This document shows, piece by piece, positions 1 to 12,300 of a DNA stretch of 64,000 nucleotides; the stretch's first letter is position 1; each line of letters opens with the position of its first letter. A program made the translations under genes and the position numbers. The DNA is taken from assembly GCF_945859685.1 (NCBI RefSeq), contig NC_079147.1, forward strand, positions 50,002,946 through 50,066,945, read 5' to 3'. Below the pieces are notes generated by a model. It made no database searches. It was given only the letters and a program-made list of their open reading frames with translations, and had not been told where the DNA came from. Origin of the DNA: Eupeodes corollae. Lineage: Eukaryota; Arthropoda; Insecta; Diptera; Syrphidae.

Positions 1-1089
1 AAAATAGATACGACTGAACTTAGGGCACTTGTCAACAATACGAGTTCTGGATATTCAATAAAAAATTGCATAAAGGTGAGTATGAGAATATTGATTTAGG
101 AGTGGAACTATTACTAGCAGCTATTTGGAATCTTTGCACCAGACTGTTTCCGTGCAGTATTTTGAACAATATTTCAAAAGTACGATTCTCAAAGATAGCC
201 TTGTAAAAATAGTTCAATACACAAGAAACTGCAACTTATTAAGGAAAGTAGAAACTTTAAGTTGAAGAAGTACCCTTAAATCGACAACAAACTTCCCAAT
301 CTTAACAATTAATAACTCAAAGTAAATTTTTGAGCACGGAAACGGTCGGATAAAGAAATCTTCTAAGATTGCATGAAATTAAAAGATTCTTCTACATTTG
401 TTTATGAAAATGGTATTTTTAAATGAATCTATATAACTTACACGAAGAAGGTAAAACCTATTTATGAGTACACATAAATATTTTTGAACTCAAAGTGAGA
501 ATCAATTTAAAGTTCTTTCTAAAGACAATTTAAACATTTTTTTGTTGTTGTATTTTAACAATAATGCTGAGAATAGCAAAGAATTTACATCTGCAATAAA
601 AACATCAACATATCTTTCTGGAAACATTCATCTTAAAGAACGAAAAGAAAGGCGTAGCATTTAGGGGGAGTTTGGGTGAAATTCGTTGTTCAGCAAAAAG
701 AAAACACACCTATGTTAAAAGAATATGTGGACCCCTTCTGAATAGAATACATTTCCAATGTAGGGGAGGATTCTCATCCCGTACAAAGTTCTTGTTTTTG
801 CGGAAAAAAAAGCTTATGTTATTTTTGGTCCTGTCATCAGTAAATTGTCTACAGGAAAAAAGAAACGAGTAGAAGCGAATGTTTCTCTATACAATTTGTG
901 GATCTTTGTCAAATAAGTGAATTAGATAACATCTAATGAGAAAAAAAGATATAATACAACTCCTTAAATGCTATAAAATAAACGAGTAAGGTTTGTTTAT
1001 TGACACTATTAATGAAGTAGAAACAAAAGCCATATTTTTAAGGCAAAATTGCTCTTTGATTTATTATTTAATTGTAAATTTATTATTTT
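1..1089. other. No recognised gene
   Basis: AT-rich sequence with short chance ORFs only. I see no protein motif, RNA gene or clear repeat here. Confidence 0.5.
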
Positions 1090-1232
1090 TAATTAGGTGG
1101 CGCAACATTCCATTGTGAACTAGAACCTAATGTCAGGGATGGAGGGAACCAACAGTTTTAAGCCAAATCTGAATGACTAATTTTAGAAAGCACTTTTTAT
1201 GACAAGAATTACTCTTGGAGGTTTCGATAAAA
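1090..1232 (-). mobile_element. tRNA-derived SINE fragment (body, no tRNA head)
   Basis: The sequence matches, in reverse orientation, the body of the SINE seen complete at 15429-15740 and 39902-40207. It shares the GGTGGCGCAAC tail junction, a GTCAGGGATGGAGGG block, and an AAAGCACTTTTTATGACAAG segment followed by the ATTACTCTTGGAG block. The tRNA-like head with the B box is missing. SINEs of this kind do not code; they are transcribed by RNA polymerase III and moved by LINE proteins. It directly precedes a LINE fragment. Confidence 0.8.
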
Positions 1233-1439
1233 GCTTAGGAAAACGCATGTTTCGATGGGAGCTGTAAAGAAGTTATTAGGACCAAGAAGGTTAGTTTTCG
1301 TTGTTTTAAAGCCAATCCAACTGGGAAAAACCGGAATAAGTTCAAGCGAGCCAAAAAGGAAGTAAACATTTTTGGTCATTTGTAAAAAACATGAGGAATT
1401 CTTCCTCTTCATCGTTCGTACGCTCGTTGTCAATGACAC

Positions 1440-2330
1440 TCCATTTTGTATTTCTTAAGAGAAAGGTAATCTCTCCTGACTCCGCCTAATGATTCTATGG
1501 GGCCAATCTCTTTTTGCACTTGTGCTGTGGCGAGAGTCCTTAAAGATCTTAAAATACATAAATGCGCTGATCCCGATGGTATCCCCGCTATTGTCCTGAA
1601 GAGGTATTCTTCAACGCTGTCAAAACCACTCCGTAGGCTTTAACATCTGTCTTACTCCTCAGGTCTTGTTCCGAGCGGATGGAAACCCGCATTTGTTCAG
1701 CCTATTCCCAAAAAAGGTGAATCTCCCTCACACTTTAATCACCGAAAGATTGCACTTTTGTAAGAAATATCTTGAGGGAAGGAAGTTTATTAATGACCAC
1801 TGGTGATCTCATGGTTCATCTCACTGAACAGTGGAACAAATCGTAACATCGTTTTGGAGAAAGTAAGATTATTGCACTTGATATTTTAAAGGTATTTGAT
1901 AAAGTCTGGCATCTTGCACTCTTATCGAAAATGCGGGCTTTCGGTACCGATGAATCTCTTGTTTCTTGGATTAAAAATTTTCTTTCAAACCATTCAATGC
2001 AAGTTGCTTTCGACGGATTTAAGTCTAAACCCATAAAATAAACGATGTTGTGCCCCAGGGCTCCGTTTTATCTCCGACAGTTTTACCTCAGTTTTATAAA
2101 TGATCTTCTGCCTGTTACTTTCTGTACTACGAAGTACAGAGATTCATTTTTAGCCGTACTGCGCGAATGTGGAATGACTTGCCACGCTCAATCTTTTCCT
2201 AATATTACACTGTTTAGGAATTCAAAATCAATGTTCACCGACACCTCCTATCCAACTCTTCCTTCTTTTACTAATGCTCACACTGTGTCTTTGGCATATT
2301 AAAGGTATAGAAGATCCTTTTAGTGTTCGC
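1440..2330 (+). mobile_element. CR1/jockey-like LINE, degenerate reverse transcriptase
   Basis: Remnant of a non-LTR retrotransposon reverse transcriptase. Translation in shifting frames gives the N-terminal RT block 'DPDGIPAIVLK', then 'GWKPAFVQPIPKKGE' near 1680-1720. A break follows, then 'ALDI(L)K.FDKVWH' near 1876-1912, 'LLSKMRAFGTDESL', a PQGS-equivalent near 2050, and 'FINDLLPVT' near 2095-2120. The catalytic FADD segment is deleted: the sequence jumps to the C-terminal 'KYRDSFL...CGM..' block. Stops and frameshifts make it inactive. The same family occurs on the minus strand at 46.5-49.2 kb and 52.7-55.0 kb. The CR1 versus jockey assignment is from remembered motif style only. Confidence 0.85.
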
Positions 2331-2449
2331 TTATTGAAAAACTAAAAAAAAATGTTTTGTTTGAGTTGAATTATTTAAAGAAACTAAATATAACCACTAA
2401 TATTTTGCATATAGTTTGATTTCAAAATTTATTTTTGTTAACGAAATTC

Positions 2450-2690
2450 TTAGGCGTAAACAAATTTTACCAATTTTAGTAGTATTCGCGTACAATTTTT
2501 TGTACATTTTTTAAAATAATAAAATAATTTTAAGGCAAAATCTAAAATTTATTAAAAGATATTTAAGTCGAAAATAAATTTCTACCAACATTTACTAATG
2601 TTGTTTTTAAGGGTTTTATTTTTTGTTAGAAAAACTGTCAATTCGAATTTTTCTCAAGATTTTCAAAAATGTTTACGTTAAATATTCTTA
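2450..2690 (-). mobile_element. HINE-like tandem-repeat element fragment
   Basis: Contains minus-orientation copies of the recurrent monomer: 'AAATTTCTACCAACATT', then 'TTTTATTTTTTGTTAG', 'AACTGTCAATTCGAATTTTT' and 'CTCAAGATTTT'. Neither terminal block of the family is present, so this is an internal fragment. Confidence 0.65.
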
Positions 2691-2699
2691 AAGGTCTTT

Positions 2700-4131
2700 T
2701 TTTTATTTTATACAATTCCTTTTTATGTTTTGTAAAAAATATTTTATTATATAAATATGACAAATAAACAAAAAATTGTTATGGAATGATTCGAAATCAT
2801 AGAGCTTTCAATTTATTCAATTTTTATAAAAGTTCACGATAATAAATTATAAAATTTCTTGCACAGACAAAAAATGTTTTCATTTTAACAATCGTCGATA
2901 GTCAACCTGAAATTTGGACAAATTTTCGCAAGGACTATCACAATTGAATATCGTGAATTGTTATATTGACTACACACTTTCAGAAATAAATTTATCAAAT
3001 TGATGGCAAACAATCCTATATGGTTTTTAACCTCGTTTCTAACTTCAAACCAATCAATTGAACGCTTTATGGTATATACCTCACCAACTTTCTAAAACTA
3101 CAACACTTTTTTTTCTCTTTTTCTCCTTTTCTCTTTCCTTGAATTTATTCAGTATTAAAAACAAAAGCAAATATGACTTCCTTTAACATGATACTGCTAA
3201 AGTAAAATTAATATTAGATCACCTTGGTAAATTTATAACTTGATATATTGTATTGGTTTTCACGGCAGAATTATTACTCAAGTATACAGCAGAACTTGAC
3301 CCCATTTCTAACATGCATGTTCTTGGTTTGATATTGCTCTAAGATGGTAAATCGGAACCTTTGATACCATTATTTTTTGTATTATTTTGTCACCCACGAT
3401 ACTTTCATTAGGGGTCATACCTCATATAGATGACGGATATGAGGGAACCGCATCCTAGCAATCCTCTTATCATAGCTTTAATACATTCGAATGTTGTATT
3501 ATAATTTCATTTAGAAATTATCTTTGACTATTGCCTCTTTTTTCTTTCCTTTAAAAAACGGTTATCGAAACTCTTTACGATCAAAAGACCATGGAAACTC
3601 ATAGTGTCCGTCATTAAATGTTTTATTTTATCCAGGTGGATGCAACTGTAAGAGGTCCGTAAAGAGATTGTAAAAGTTGAACGGGGACGCCATGACAGAA
3701 TTATAGGGCCTTCTTTAACAGAGAATGCATGGGAACAACCTGGCCACATGCCGATCATTAAATTTAACTTCTTCTCAAAAAAGCCTAGCAAAGCCACCAT
3801 TGTCTTTAGCCGATGGGCTCTCGCTTAGAATAAGGGTTAACCCATCGATTGGTAGTACACAAGCTAACAAAGAAATAGAGTCAATTATTTGACTCTTGTG
3901 CTAAACGGCTGAACCAATCTTGGAGCCTACCGCACTATTTTGCAAGTTACCCCCTGATAGGTTCAAGATATATGAGTTATTTGTCGAGTATAAGATTTCT
4001 TCAGTAGGTTCTTATTTATAGTTCCATTTCTCATCTTGTCCAAGAATCACCGCTAGGAGGAACTATAAGTACATTCAATTTTCAAAAGAATTGGTTGACC
4101 ACGAATTTCAAAGGGATTGATAATCAAAGTC
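2700..4131. other. No recognised gene
   Basis: AT-rich sequence with pyrimidine tracts near 3108-3140 and chance ORFs. The 3.6-4.0 kb part is less AT-rich but shows no family motif that I recognise. Confidence 0.4.
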
Positions 4132-4176
4132 AGTCCAGATTCCGATTTAATTGAAAACTAAATTGGAATCTGGACT
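4132..4176. repeat. Imperfect hairpin at the edge of a HINE-like element
   Basis: AGTCCAGATTCCGATTTAAT is followed after a short loop by CTAAATTGGAATCTGGACT. The arms are about 19 nt with one clear mismatch. It lies directly beside the 3' terminal block of the HINE-like fragment that follows, so it may be an insertion-site feature or a separate small palindrome. Confidence 0.75.
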
Positions 4177-4181
4177 AGTCT

Positions 4182-4550
4182 GATATGCGACCTACACTGA
4201 TAATTTCTCATCCCACCTGTCGATCATCTACTTTTACTAAATTTGCATACCATTTTTTTTAGATTTTATTTTTCTCTGAAAAAAACGGACTGTTGGATTT
4301 TTATTAAAAAAACTACTTAATATCGAAAACAATATTTTCTGTGAAAAAAAAAAGTTTGAAGACACTATTTTTAATTTTTGAAAAGCTATTTTTTATAAGA
4401 AAAAATAAGTTTGAAGCCAAAATCTCAAATTTTTGAAAAGATATTTTAGTCGAAATTCAATTTTTACCAACTTTGAGTAATTTTTTTTAGGTTTTTATTT
4501 TTATAAAAAAAAATGTCAATTTGTCAAATAGTTTTGGAAATGAAAACATA
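4182..4550 (-). mobile_element. HINE-like element, 3' block plus about 1.5 monomers
   Basis: Begins with the family's 3' terminal block in reverse (TATGCGACCTACACTGATAA, then CATCCCACCTGTCGAT). It continues through the 'CGGACTGTTGGATTTTTAT' segment, 'AATATCGAAAACAATATTTT', and one tandem monomer with 'TTTTTACCAACTTTGAGTAA'. The 5' terminal block is missing, so the copy is truncated. Confidence 0.75.
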
Positions 4551-5218
4551 TTATGTTGACAAAAATAAAAACTATTTAAATTGAATTCGCATTTTCCTTC
4601 ATATCGATACCGAGAAAAGTTATTGAACGCCTCTCGTAAAGTAATAATTCAAATCACGGAATGGCTACTTAAACTTTTAACAAATCCATATGACATCTGT
4701 AGAATTATTCTAATAAGAGCAGTAGATGGAATGGTGTTGACAACAGTTAAGAACTCTTATCTAAAGTTAATAAATTACTTACTAGTAAATTTTCATATCA
4801 TATTAAATATTATGGTATTACAAACTCTTGGAATAGTTTCTATATAAATTTAATTGATGTATTGCAATTTTTTTTTAGTTTGAAGTTTTACTTCGTAAAT
4901 GCTCAGATGGATATTGTTTAATGTCAAAGCATGGCTTGTTTTCCATATTCTAAGTCATAAACTGTGAAACTGTATTGACAAAAAAAGAAAGAGAACTGAA
5001 CAAATTAAATTAAATATTAAAATGTTGATTGTTTTTTGAAATTATCCAAGTTTAACTTTTAAAACATTTTGAAAAGTATGCAATCATCAATTGAAGTTAA
5101 AAAAAATCACCTTACGATTAGATTTGAAAATCCTTTCTGATTGTTTAAAATTTCAATAACTTCTAATGGGAAGGTGATAAGTTGGCAATTACCGAGTAAT
5201 AACACCTACCAGTGATAA

Positions 5219-5518
5219 TCTGGCTTACGTTGCAATCTGTTCAAAGCAAAATGGACCGAAAACTTCACCTGCTTAAAATCCAATCAAGATATTGATATCC
5301 AGATATATGCTATAACCCCTGAATTTCGTAGGTATGAAAAAGATCCAACAACTAGAAAATTGACTTGGTCAATAGAATTTCTATACGAGTACAGATCAAA
5401 CTCACGTCAAGTTCTTGTAAGCCTTGCCGAAATTAGTTCCCTGGTGTTGTCCTGCCTGCTCCAAACAATATTGATATTTTCAACAGATTTAAAATTTCTT
5501 TCACTTACCGTTGTTTGT
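5219..5518 (+). other. Unassigned open frame without ATG
   Basis: A frame of 99 codons stays open after a TAA at 5216 and ends with TAA at 5516-5518. The translation looks protein-like in its first two thirds, with charged and aromatic residues such as 'CNLFKAKWTENFTCLK' and 'LTWSIEFLYEYRS', and becomes hydrophobic at the end. It has no start codon, so it could be an exon, a decayed transposon fragment or chance. I do not recognise a family. Confidence 0.2.
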
Positions 5519-6616
5519 TAATCATCAACTACCACACTGTAAATAAATAGCCATTTTAATAAAACAAATTTCAGTGCTTGCATGTATTGTTAAACTACGT
5601 ACGGGAACTAGCAGACATTTATGTTCAAAACTAAAGCAGTACCATACAAGGGGCAATTAGGTGTTTCAAAGGTCAAAGGATATATTTTGCAATTTCAGAC
5701 CCACAGTGTAGGGTGAGCTCGATTGTTTTCAGTGCTTAGAATTGTATGTTGGACTCAGAACTAAGGAATTCAACTATTATAATTATAATTGACAATTCAC
5801 TTGGTTTTCTTTCAAGAAATACAATTTCTTTATTTTTTTATGAATGAAGATAATTCGAACTTAATTAAACCATAAGTTGGAAATAACTCAACGTTTAAAA
5901 GCAAACTTACCCTCATGTGGAAGTATAATACATTTTTCCCTCGATGGAAAAACGAAAGGGTCTAATATAATTGAAAAAAAAGAAAAACTCTCCATGTAAA
6001 ACTGAACCCTACAAAATTAATAATCTTAAAACAATAAACCTAAGCGTAGGTATAATCGAGCATGTTCAACATAAAGCACCTTCAGACTTCTTCAATCAAG
6101 TCCTACTCTGCTCTGTAGTAATCTATTTATTACCGCCTCTGCTATAATTGATCTCCTTGACTCCATATAACTCTGTCACAAACCAAAGTTACCCTTAAAG
6201 TTTATTAAGCTTCAGTTTTAAATTTTCACCCTTATACACTTCTTTTTTCCCTCAATTTCTTATTATAATTCTTCCATCTGCTTTGTTTAAGTGCTTGATA
6301 ATATTTTAAAAAATCCTTAGATGCGGCAATGTTTAACCCAGTTTTATTTTGTCAGGAAGGAATTTAAATATGGTATTTCTTTTCCTATGTACCTCCATTT
6401 TTCTTCTTTTATTCTTTTGTATAGGTTCCTGTGTATTTATGTTTTGAAAATAAATTGAAAAAAAAATATCTTAGATCCTTTTGTGCACTCTTATTTACGC
6501 TTTCCCAGTCATCCTTTCACTTACCTAAATCTACTCATGCATTTAAAAAGAAAATCTTCCATGTTTTTTTTTTTCGTATTATTATTAAAAAAGAAAATAT
6601 TTATAATTTCTTCTAT

Positions 6617-6650
6617 AAACGACGACGATGATGACGACGTCGACGAAGAC
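6617..6650. repeat. GAC/GAT triplet microsatellite
   Basis: Imperfect run of ACG/ATG/ACG units. It would encode poly-Asp in one frame, which explains the acidic tail of the overlapping short ORF. Confidence 0.8.
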
Positions 6651-7792
6651 AAGGTTCCTGGAAAATAATTAAAATGTTAGGAGAAAGCATCTCCATCGAA
6701 GTGAACTATGATGCTTTTTCTTAGTTTTAATTTAAGATGAGGAGCTTTACGCACTTAATTAATCAATAAAACGATACAATTTTTTGTTTCTTCTTTTTTA
6801 ATCGAAGAGTTCTTCTAGAACATACAAAAGTATCTACATACATATATACTCGTCCATGATGATAAGACCGGAAACCATTAATATTGTCTATGGCGTATAA
6901 TACGAGTATAAGAACTTTTGTATCCTTATTAATCATTAATCCATGCAGCACAAAGTAGATTTAATTCAAAAGACAATCAACCCTAACAACTGGATGACAA
7001 CTTAAAAGGATTATAATTATCTCCATTTAAATTTTTCTTTTAACCCAAAATACAACCAGTGCCAGTTTATCTTCATAAAAATTAACGACTCTTCAGTTTT
7101 CACAGTTGAAAACAAAAAAGTTCTATTTCAACGCTTGACGCTTAGCTAGGCTCTAAGTTATACGCTATAATACAGTCCTACCAAAACGAAGCGTGATGCT
7201 TCACAAACGCCATACAACAAGCAGCACCCGCCAGCACCCGCAACCGAACCCACGACCACTCCCAGTCACTTAAAGATTTTCGACCGAAAAGTCCTCTTAA
7301 TTTTAATTTGCCGCTCAATAAATCTCAAATCTACCCCAAATTGTTGTAATTTAGAAAAGGATTAAGTGATTTCTAACAAAGTGAGCGTGTAATCTCAATT
7401 TAAAGTACCTACGATTATGTAGTCAAGCGGCAATGCCCCTTGGCAGGTATAGAAATACAGGTGGGAAGGTGATGTAAGGGAAAAGAAATAGCTATATGCG
7501 TAGCTATCCCTACCACCTTATCCTGGAATTGAGCTTATACTGTCCCCTGTCAACTCTAATTTAAATAAACCTAAATTAACAAAAGAAAGCTAAAAAACAT
7601 CATCCACGCCTTCCACCACCCCCACAGAAGAGATAATACCAGCGTGTTGACACAACGCACCAAAGTCCTTCGAGGAAAGAGTTCTCCGTGTCGTAGTCTC
7701 CAGCGGTGGTGCTTACTCAAGTATAGAAAAACCAAAACCACCCTCTCGCACTTTTTGTGGGTAGGTAACACCCGGATAAAAAGAGTGATCAA

Positions 7793-8095
7793 ATGGAAGG
7801 TTTGATATTACTTTCCATTTTAATGCTCTTCTTGTTTCATTTCGTTTCGCTTTCTTGTGCTCGTATTTTTCGCGCTGGAAAAATCAAGAAAATCCCACAA
7901 AATTATTTCGCTCTCAAGATTTTGCGCGACCTGTTAAAAAGGACCTTTTGGCCCTCAAGTGGAATGGAGGAAGTGCCAGGCATCAGAATACACACAGATT
8001 CCAAAGTAAGATTAAGTAAGAGAATTATTGTCTTCCTTTTTACATGCGGATTTAACATTGGACACAAAAATGGAAATTCTGTTTTTTTTAAATGA
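7793..8095 (+). CDS. Hypothetical small secreted-type protein or first exon (weak candidate)
   Basis: A 100-codon ORF beginning with ATG in a fly-like context (GATCAAATGG). The first ~24 residues form a strongly hydrophobic stretch, 'LILLSILMLFLFHFVSLSCA', that resembles a signal peptide with a possible cut after SCA. The rest is basic with dibasic pairs (KK near residue 33, KR near 50). A plausible splice donor, AAA|GTAAGA, lies at 8006, so a host exon could end near residue 71. No homologue is recognised, and the ORF may be chance in AT-rich DNA. Confidence 0.2.
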   Translation: MEGLILLSILMLFLFHFVSLSCARIFRAGKIKKIPQNYFALKILRDLLKRTFWPSSGMEEVPGIRIHTDSKVRLSKRIIVFLFTCGFNIGHKNGNSVFFK

Positions 8096-8619
8096 GGGCT
8101 TGAGTTCAAAATACAAAAAAAGAAGATATGGCGTTCTCTTCTTCAGCAACTGGTTTAAGTGTGTACTCAGCATAACTTGATTTTAATGGTGGTGTCGTCC
8201 TTTGGGTGGATGCTGTTCACTGTACAGTAAGATTTAAGAAGTAAGGTACAAAAAGTTTTTAATATCTTTTTCTTGTTGCATATTTATGATTTTCTTTTCC
8301 CTACTTCTCTTTTGAATGCATTTTAGTTTTTTTTTGTTTAAAGAGTTGGAGGATGTTGGGTGTGAATTTAAAATTATTTACTGTGCCCTAAATTTAATTC
8401 TACGGATATTTGAGCAAAGTTTTGAGTAAATGCTTGCGTCAAAGTGAAAATTTATAAAGATATTACAAAGGAAGTAAATTTCCTTAATTTATGACTAAGG
8501 TATATGAAATGAAATACTTTGAAGAAAATGTTACACTGAATTATTATCCTGTGTGATAAATCAGAGTGAAAAGTGTTTCTTAGTTACCTAGTGAAAGAAA
8601 TGTTCTGAGAAAAAATAAT

Positions 8620-9132
8620 AGTCACCTCGAAAATTTTTCGAATAATCTTTAAAAACTGTTGTTGATCGAAAAATAACGTTTTTAACATCTGGTAAACATT
8701 TGAGTAAAATCCAATTTACAGCTTTTTATATAAAATTAAAAACATAAGAAACCATTACTGAAAGTTGGTAAAAATTCAAATTCGGCTCAAATATCTTTTT
8801 AAAAACCTAAGATTATGGCTTCAAATAACTTTATTTTGTAAAAAATATTGTTTTCAACATTCGGAAACATTTTGAGAAAAATTTAATTGACAGTTTTCTT
8901 ACAAAAAATAAAAACCTAGAAAAAAAAAACAATACTAAACCTTGGTAAAAATTTTATTTCGATTTAAATAGCTTTTCAAAAATTAAAAATAGTGTCTTCA
9001 AACTTTTTTTATTTCATAAAAAATATTGTTTTCGATATTCAGTAGTTCTTTTTATAAAAATCCAACAGTCCGTTTTGTTCATAGAAAAATTAAATTTACA
9101 AAAAATAGTGTGCAAATTTTGTAAAAGTTTAT
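8620..9132 (+). mobile_element. HINE-like element, internal monomers
   Basis: Plus-oriented series of the family monomers: 'GTTGGTAAAAATTCAAATTC' (8769), 'AATTGACAGTTTTCTTAC', 'CTTGGTAAAAATTTTATTTC', then 'TTTTCGATATTCAGTAGTTC' and 'AAAATCCAACAGTCCGTTTT'. The order matches complete copies. The 3' terminal hairpin block is missing and the 5' conserved block is present only in its last part. Confidence 0.75.
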
Positions 9133-9214
9133 GTTCTCTCTCTGATATATCTCAAATGAATTTCATTCATCCAAATCTTTTTTTAATATAAATATGTATT
9201 ATCCAAAAAACCCC

Positions 9215-9315
9215 ACACACAGACATCTTCCTAAAATCCTCTAATTTAGATACTTGAGACGTTGAAACGTAGTGAAAATTTCAACATTTTCAATTTGACA
9301 AGTAGCATCCTAAAG
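9215..9315 (-). mobile_element. HINE-like 5' block fragment
   Basis: Degenerate reverse match to the family's 5' block: CACACAGACATCTTCCTAAA, then 'ACTTGAGACGTTGAAACG' and 'TTCAATTTGACAAGT'. Its orientation is opposite to the fragment just upstream. Confidence 0.6.
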
Positions 9316-9319
9316 GAAG

Positions 9320-12300
9320 ACAAAAAATCTAACGATCGTTGAATATGTGACTATATTGATCCACGTTATATTCAAGGGAGTCAGAAAAATTCCGAAAAAG
9401 TCATTATTTAATATCGATTTTAAATAAGCGCTGTTAAATTTGTGTCAGCATATTTCCTAGAAAACTAGCTATCAAGGTTCTTTTTACCACAATTTTTGGT
9501 GTTAGCTGATGATCACTACAATTCTCTGTTTTAACCTGTTTGTCCTTTTTACTCTGTGAGATGGAACTAAATGACGCCACAAGTAACAAACAAAGAACTC
9601 AATCAAAAAGTTAAATAAAACGACGCTTTCCAGACACAAAATAATGAATAACACCAACAACTTATAGTTGGCCTCATTTAACTTGACTTTATTCGTCAGT
9701 GGCGCCATCTGTTCCATACCGTATAATAGCACTGACAAAAAAAAACTCATTTGGCTCCACTTAGGTAAATATACCCTTCAAAAGCTTCCAATCACAGGTA
9801 TTCATTATATTTATTACCTTTAAATTACATCAATTGAGCAAATATCAATACTCCATCGCAACGCAGCGCAGCGCAGCGTCAACAAAACCCTCAAAACATG
9901 AGCACAGAATTTAACATCAATTTAAATAAACTGTAAAATTTAATTATATTCCCTTCATACTATGTGTACTACATGCCGTTATGTACATATATGCTTCTAT
10001 AACATACATATAAATAAATCCCAGAACCACACAACTCTTAAATGTAACTCATTTTCTTTCTGCTTGAAAAGTTGATACACACTTAAATATAAATTCCCTC
10101 TCGCTCCAAAGAGCTTAACTGTCAAAACCAATTTTTCCCAATTGAAAATGAAAAACAGCTCCATTACCGCCTGTTTTCCTGTTTTATTTCATTTTTTCGT
10201 TCGTTCGTTTTTTGTTTTTGTTTTTAACTCTTGCTCCTCGGGCCAACAGCGTCAACGTTGGCGTTGGTTTTGTGGAGTTTTTAAAAAAAGGCTCGGGCCT
10301 TAATGCAGATATACATATTTCCTATTTGCATGACCTCATTGAAAGCAATTCAGACCCCATTATCTTACACCCTGAAAGCAAAAGCAAAAACTCGCACATA
10401 TGTTCCCATACTCAGGACTATGATGATGATGATGATGAGGACGATGATGATGGCTGCATAGCATACACTCGAGTCGTCATCAAACATCCAGTACCCTCAC
10501 TTTTAGTGGGTATAGTACCCGATTACATTTCATACACATTTATAAACGTTTTCATTTCCACTTTTTTAAGCATTTTTGCCTCACCGCACCTTATCACCAA
10601 CAACGACGATATGACTTGGCTATGCTACGACACTGCCAGGACGACAAGAACTATACCATAGTCCTAGGTATATTATGCATTTAAAGGTTTTCTTCTTTTT
10701 TCTTTTTCTGCTGGTGCTGTGCACCACCAACCCCCAAAGGAGTCGCAATTGCTTGCTTTCTCCCGCTCATTTTGGTGCGGTGTAAGAAATAATAATACAT
10801 ACACTTTCATTTCATCCATTGACAGAGAGTTGGTTTTGGTTGAGGAGAGGTGAAAGCGGCGCGGCGGCGGCGCGCGGGGTGAAGAGAACCCTCAAAAAAG
10901 TGCCATATTGCAGGTTGCTCAGCCTGACAACCAAGTCCTTTTAACAACAACACAAAAAAATGAGTTTATCATCATGTGCTTGGTATAAGACTCGAACAGC
11001 ATTTTTCTGTCTCTTGACATCGTTCTAAGGACTTCTAGTCATTTAGACTGTGCAACGTGGTAAATGTCACTTTTTCTCTCTCTTAAACTTCAGCCATTTT
11101 TTCATTTTACAACCCGCTGGAATAGCGGGGGTGGAGAGGCGGAGGCATTTCATATTATTTATGCAGGCCTGATGGGGGGTCGACTACAAAAAACGAACGA
11201 AAAAGACCAAGCTAATGATATGGGTAATGGTTTTTAAGTAGTTTAAGTAGTCCCTAAATCTGATTTAAAATGCCAATTGGAAGCTTTTCTCTTAAGTCTC
11301 TATATGGAAACTGAAAAACACAAAAAATATCCTCCTAAGGTCCATTGTAGCAATGATAAGTCCATATGGTGGATGTGCTAAGAGCAAATTCATGTATTGG
11401 AGGGGTATTATCGGAAGACCCAATGGCCAGAAAGAAAAATTAACGATTATAGAACACTATAGAATTGGAAAATGCGAAATTAATGGATTTTCAATTGCTG
11501 CCCAGCAGTCAGCAGAATAAACCTCTAACACTTAGGATGAGATTTAAGTTTTGCATAAAAATCATATGAATTTAAACTCAAAACAATGATAAAAACTATT
11601 ACGGTTTTGAAAACAAAGTTGTTAAAATTTTTCTAAGAGCAAATAATATGAATTGGTTCTGTAGTTACATGTATTGATATCTATGTATGTTTTCTTTGTT
11701 ATTATCCTAATAGGCAGAACTAGGCCTAAATTTCATACAGGTCCAATAAGTCCTTGTTCTGTAAATCAGCAAACGTCCTAAGTACCCCCTTTAGTAAGTA
11801 CTAGTTCTTAGAATTTGTACACAAAATTCTCTTGAAGTCCAACTGTTTGGATAGTTTCATCGAGGACCTTTAAATCGTCTGTATCTTGGTGTATTTCAAG
11901 AACTTGATGCAATTGCTTTTGAAAAGGTAAAACGGCTTAAATCCTTTCAATTTTATTTTTGATTTAAAAGAAAACTTCAGTCACTTTTCCAAAACTAAAC
12001 TTTGTTCTGATTTAAATTGTATTCAAATACATTTACAATTTATGTAAAGTCCGTTTGAAATGTGGACTGCAGTTTTGATAATCTTTTTAGTTATAATTTT
12101 TTCTTTAAACAAAACACTCTCCTTTTTACGACCTTCTCGGTTTGCCACGGCAAAGCTTTACAAAAATGAACGACGACATTTTTAACGAAAAGAATAAATG
12201 ACGAAGGAAAAATTACAATGGAATACAAATTAAGTCATAAACACAAAATAATACAAATCAATACACAATAATAGGATAGGTACATTTAAGTAAATAGCAC

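Larger units (their letters stand above)
4560..8619. other. Mostly unique DNA, no assigned gene
   Basis: Holds the two unassigned ORFs listed separately (5219-5518 and 7793-8095) and a GAC/GAT triplet run near 6617-6650. The 7190-7270 and 7600-7760 parts are richer in C and G than the surroundings and could be regulatory or exonic host DNA. I see no family motif. Confidence 0.35.

Noticed and set aside
3528..3800. 90-codon minus-strand ORF
   Set aside because: No family motif and no repeat relation found.
10212..10661. 149-codon ORF, one of the longest in the window
   Set aside because: Its length rests on a GAT/GAC microsatellite and there is no domain, signal or neighbour supporting a gene.
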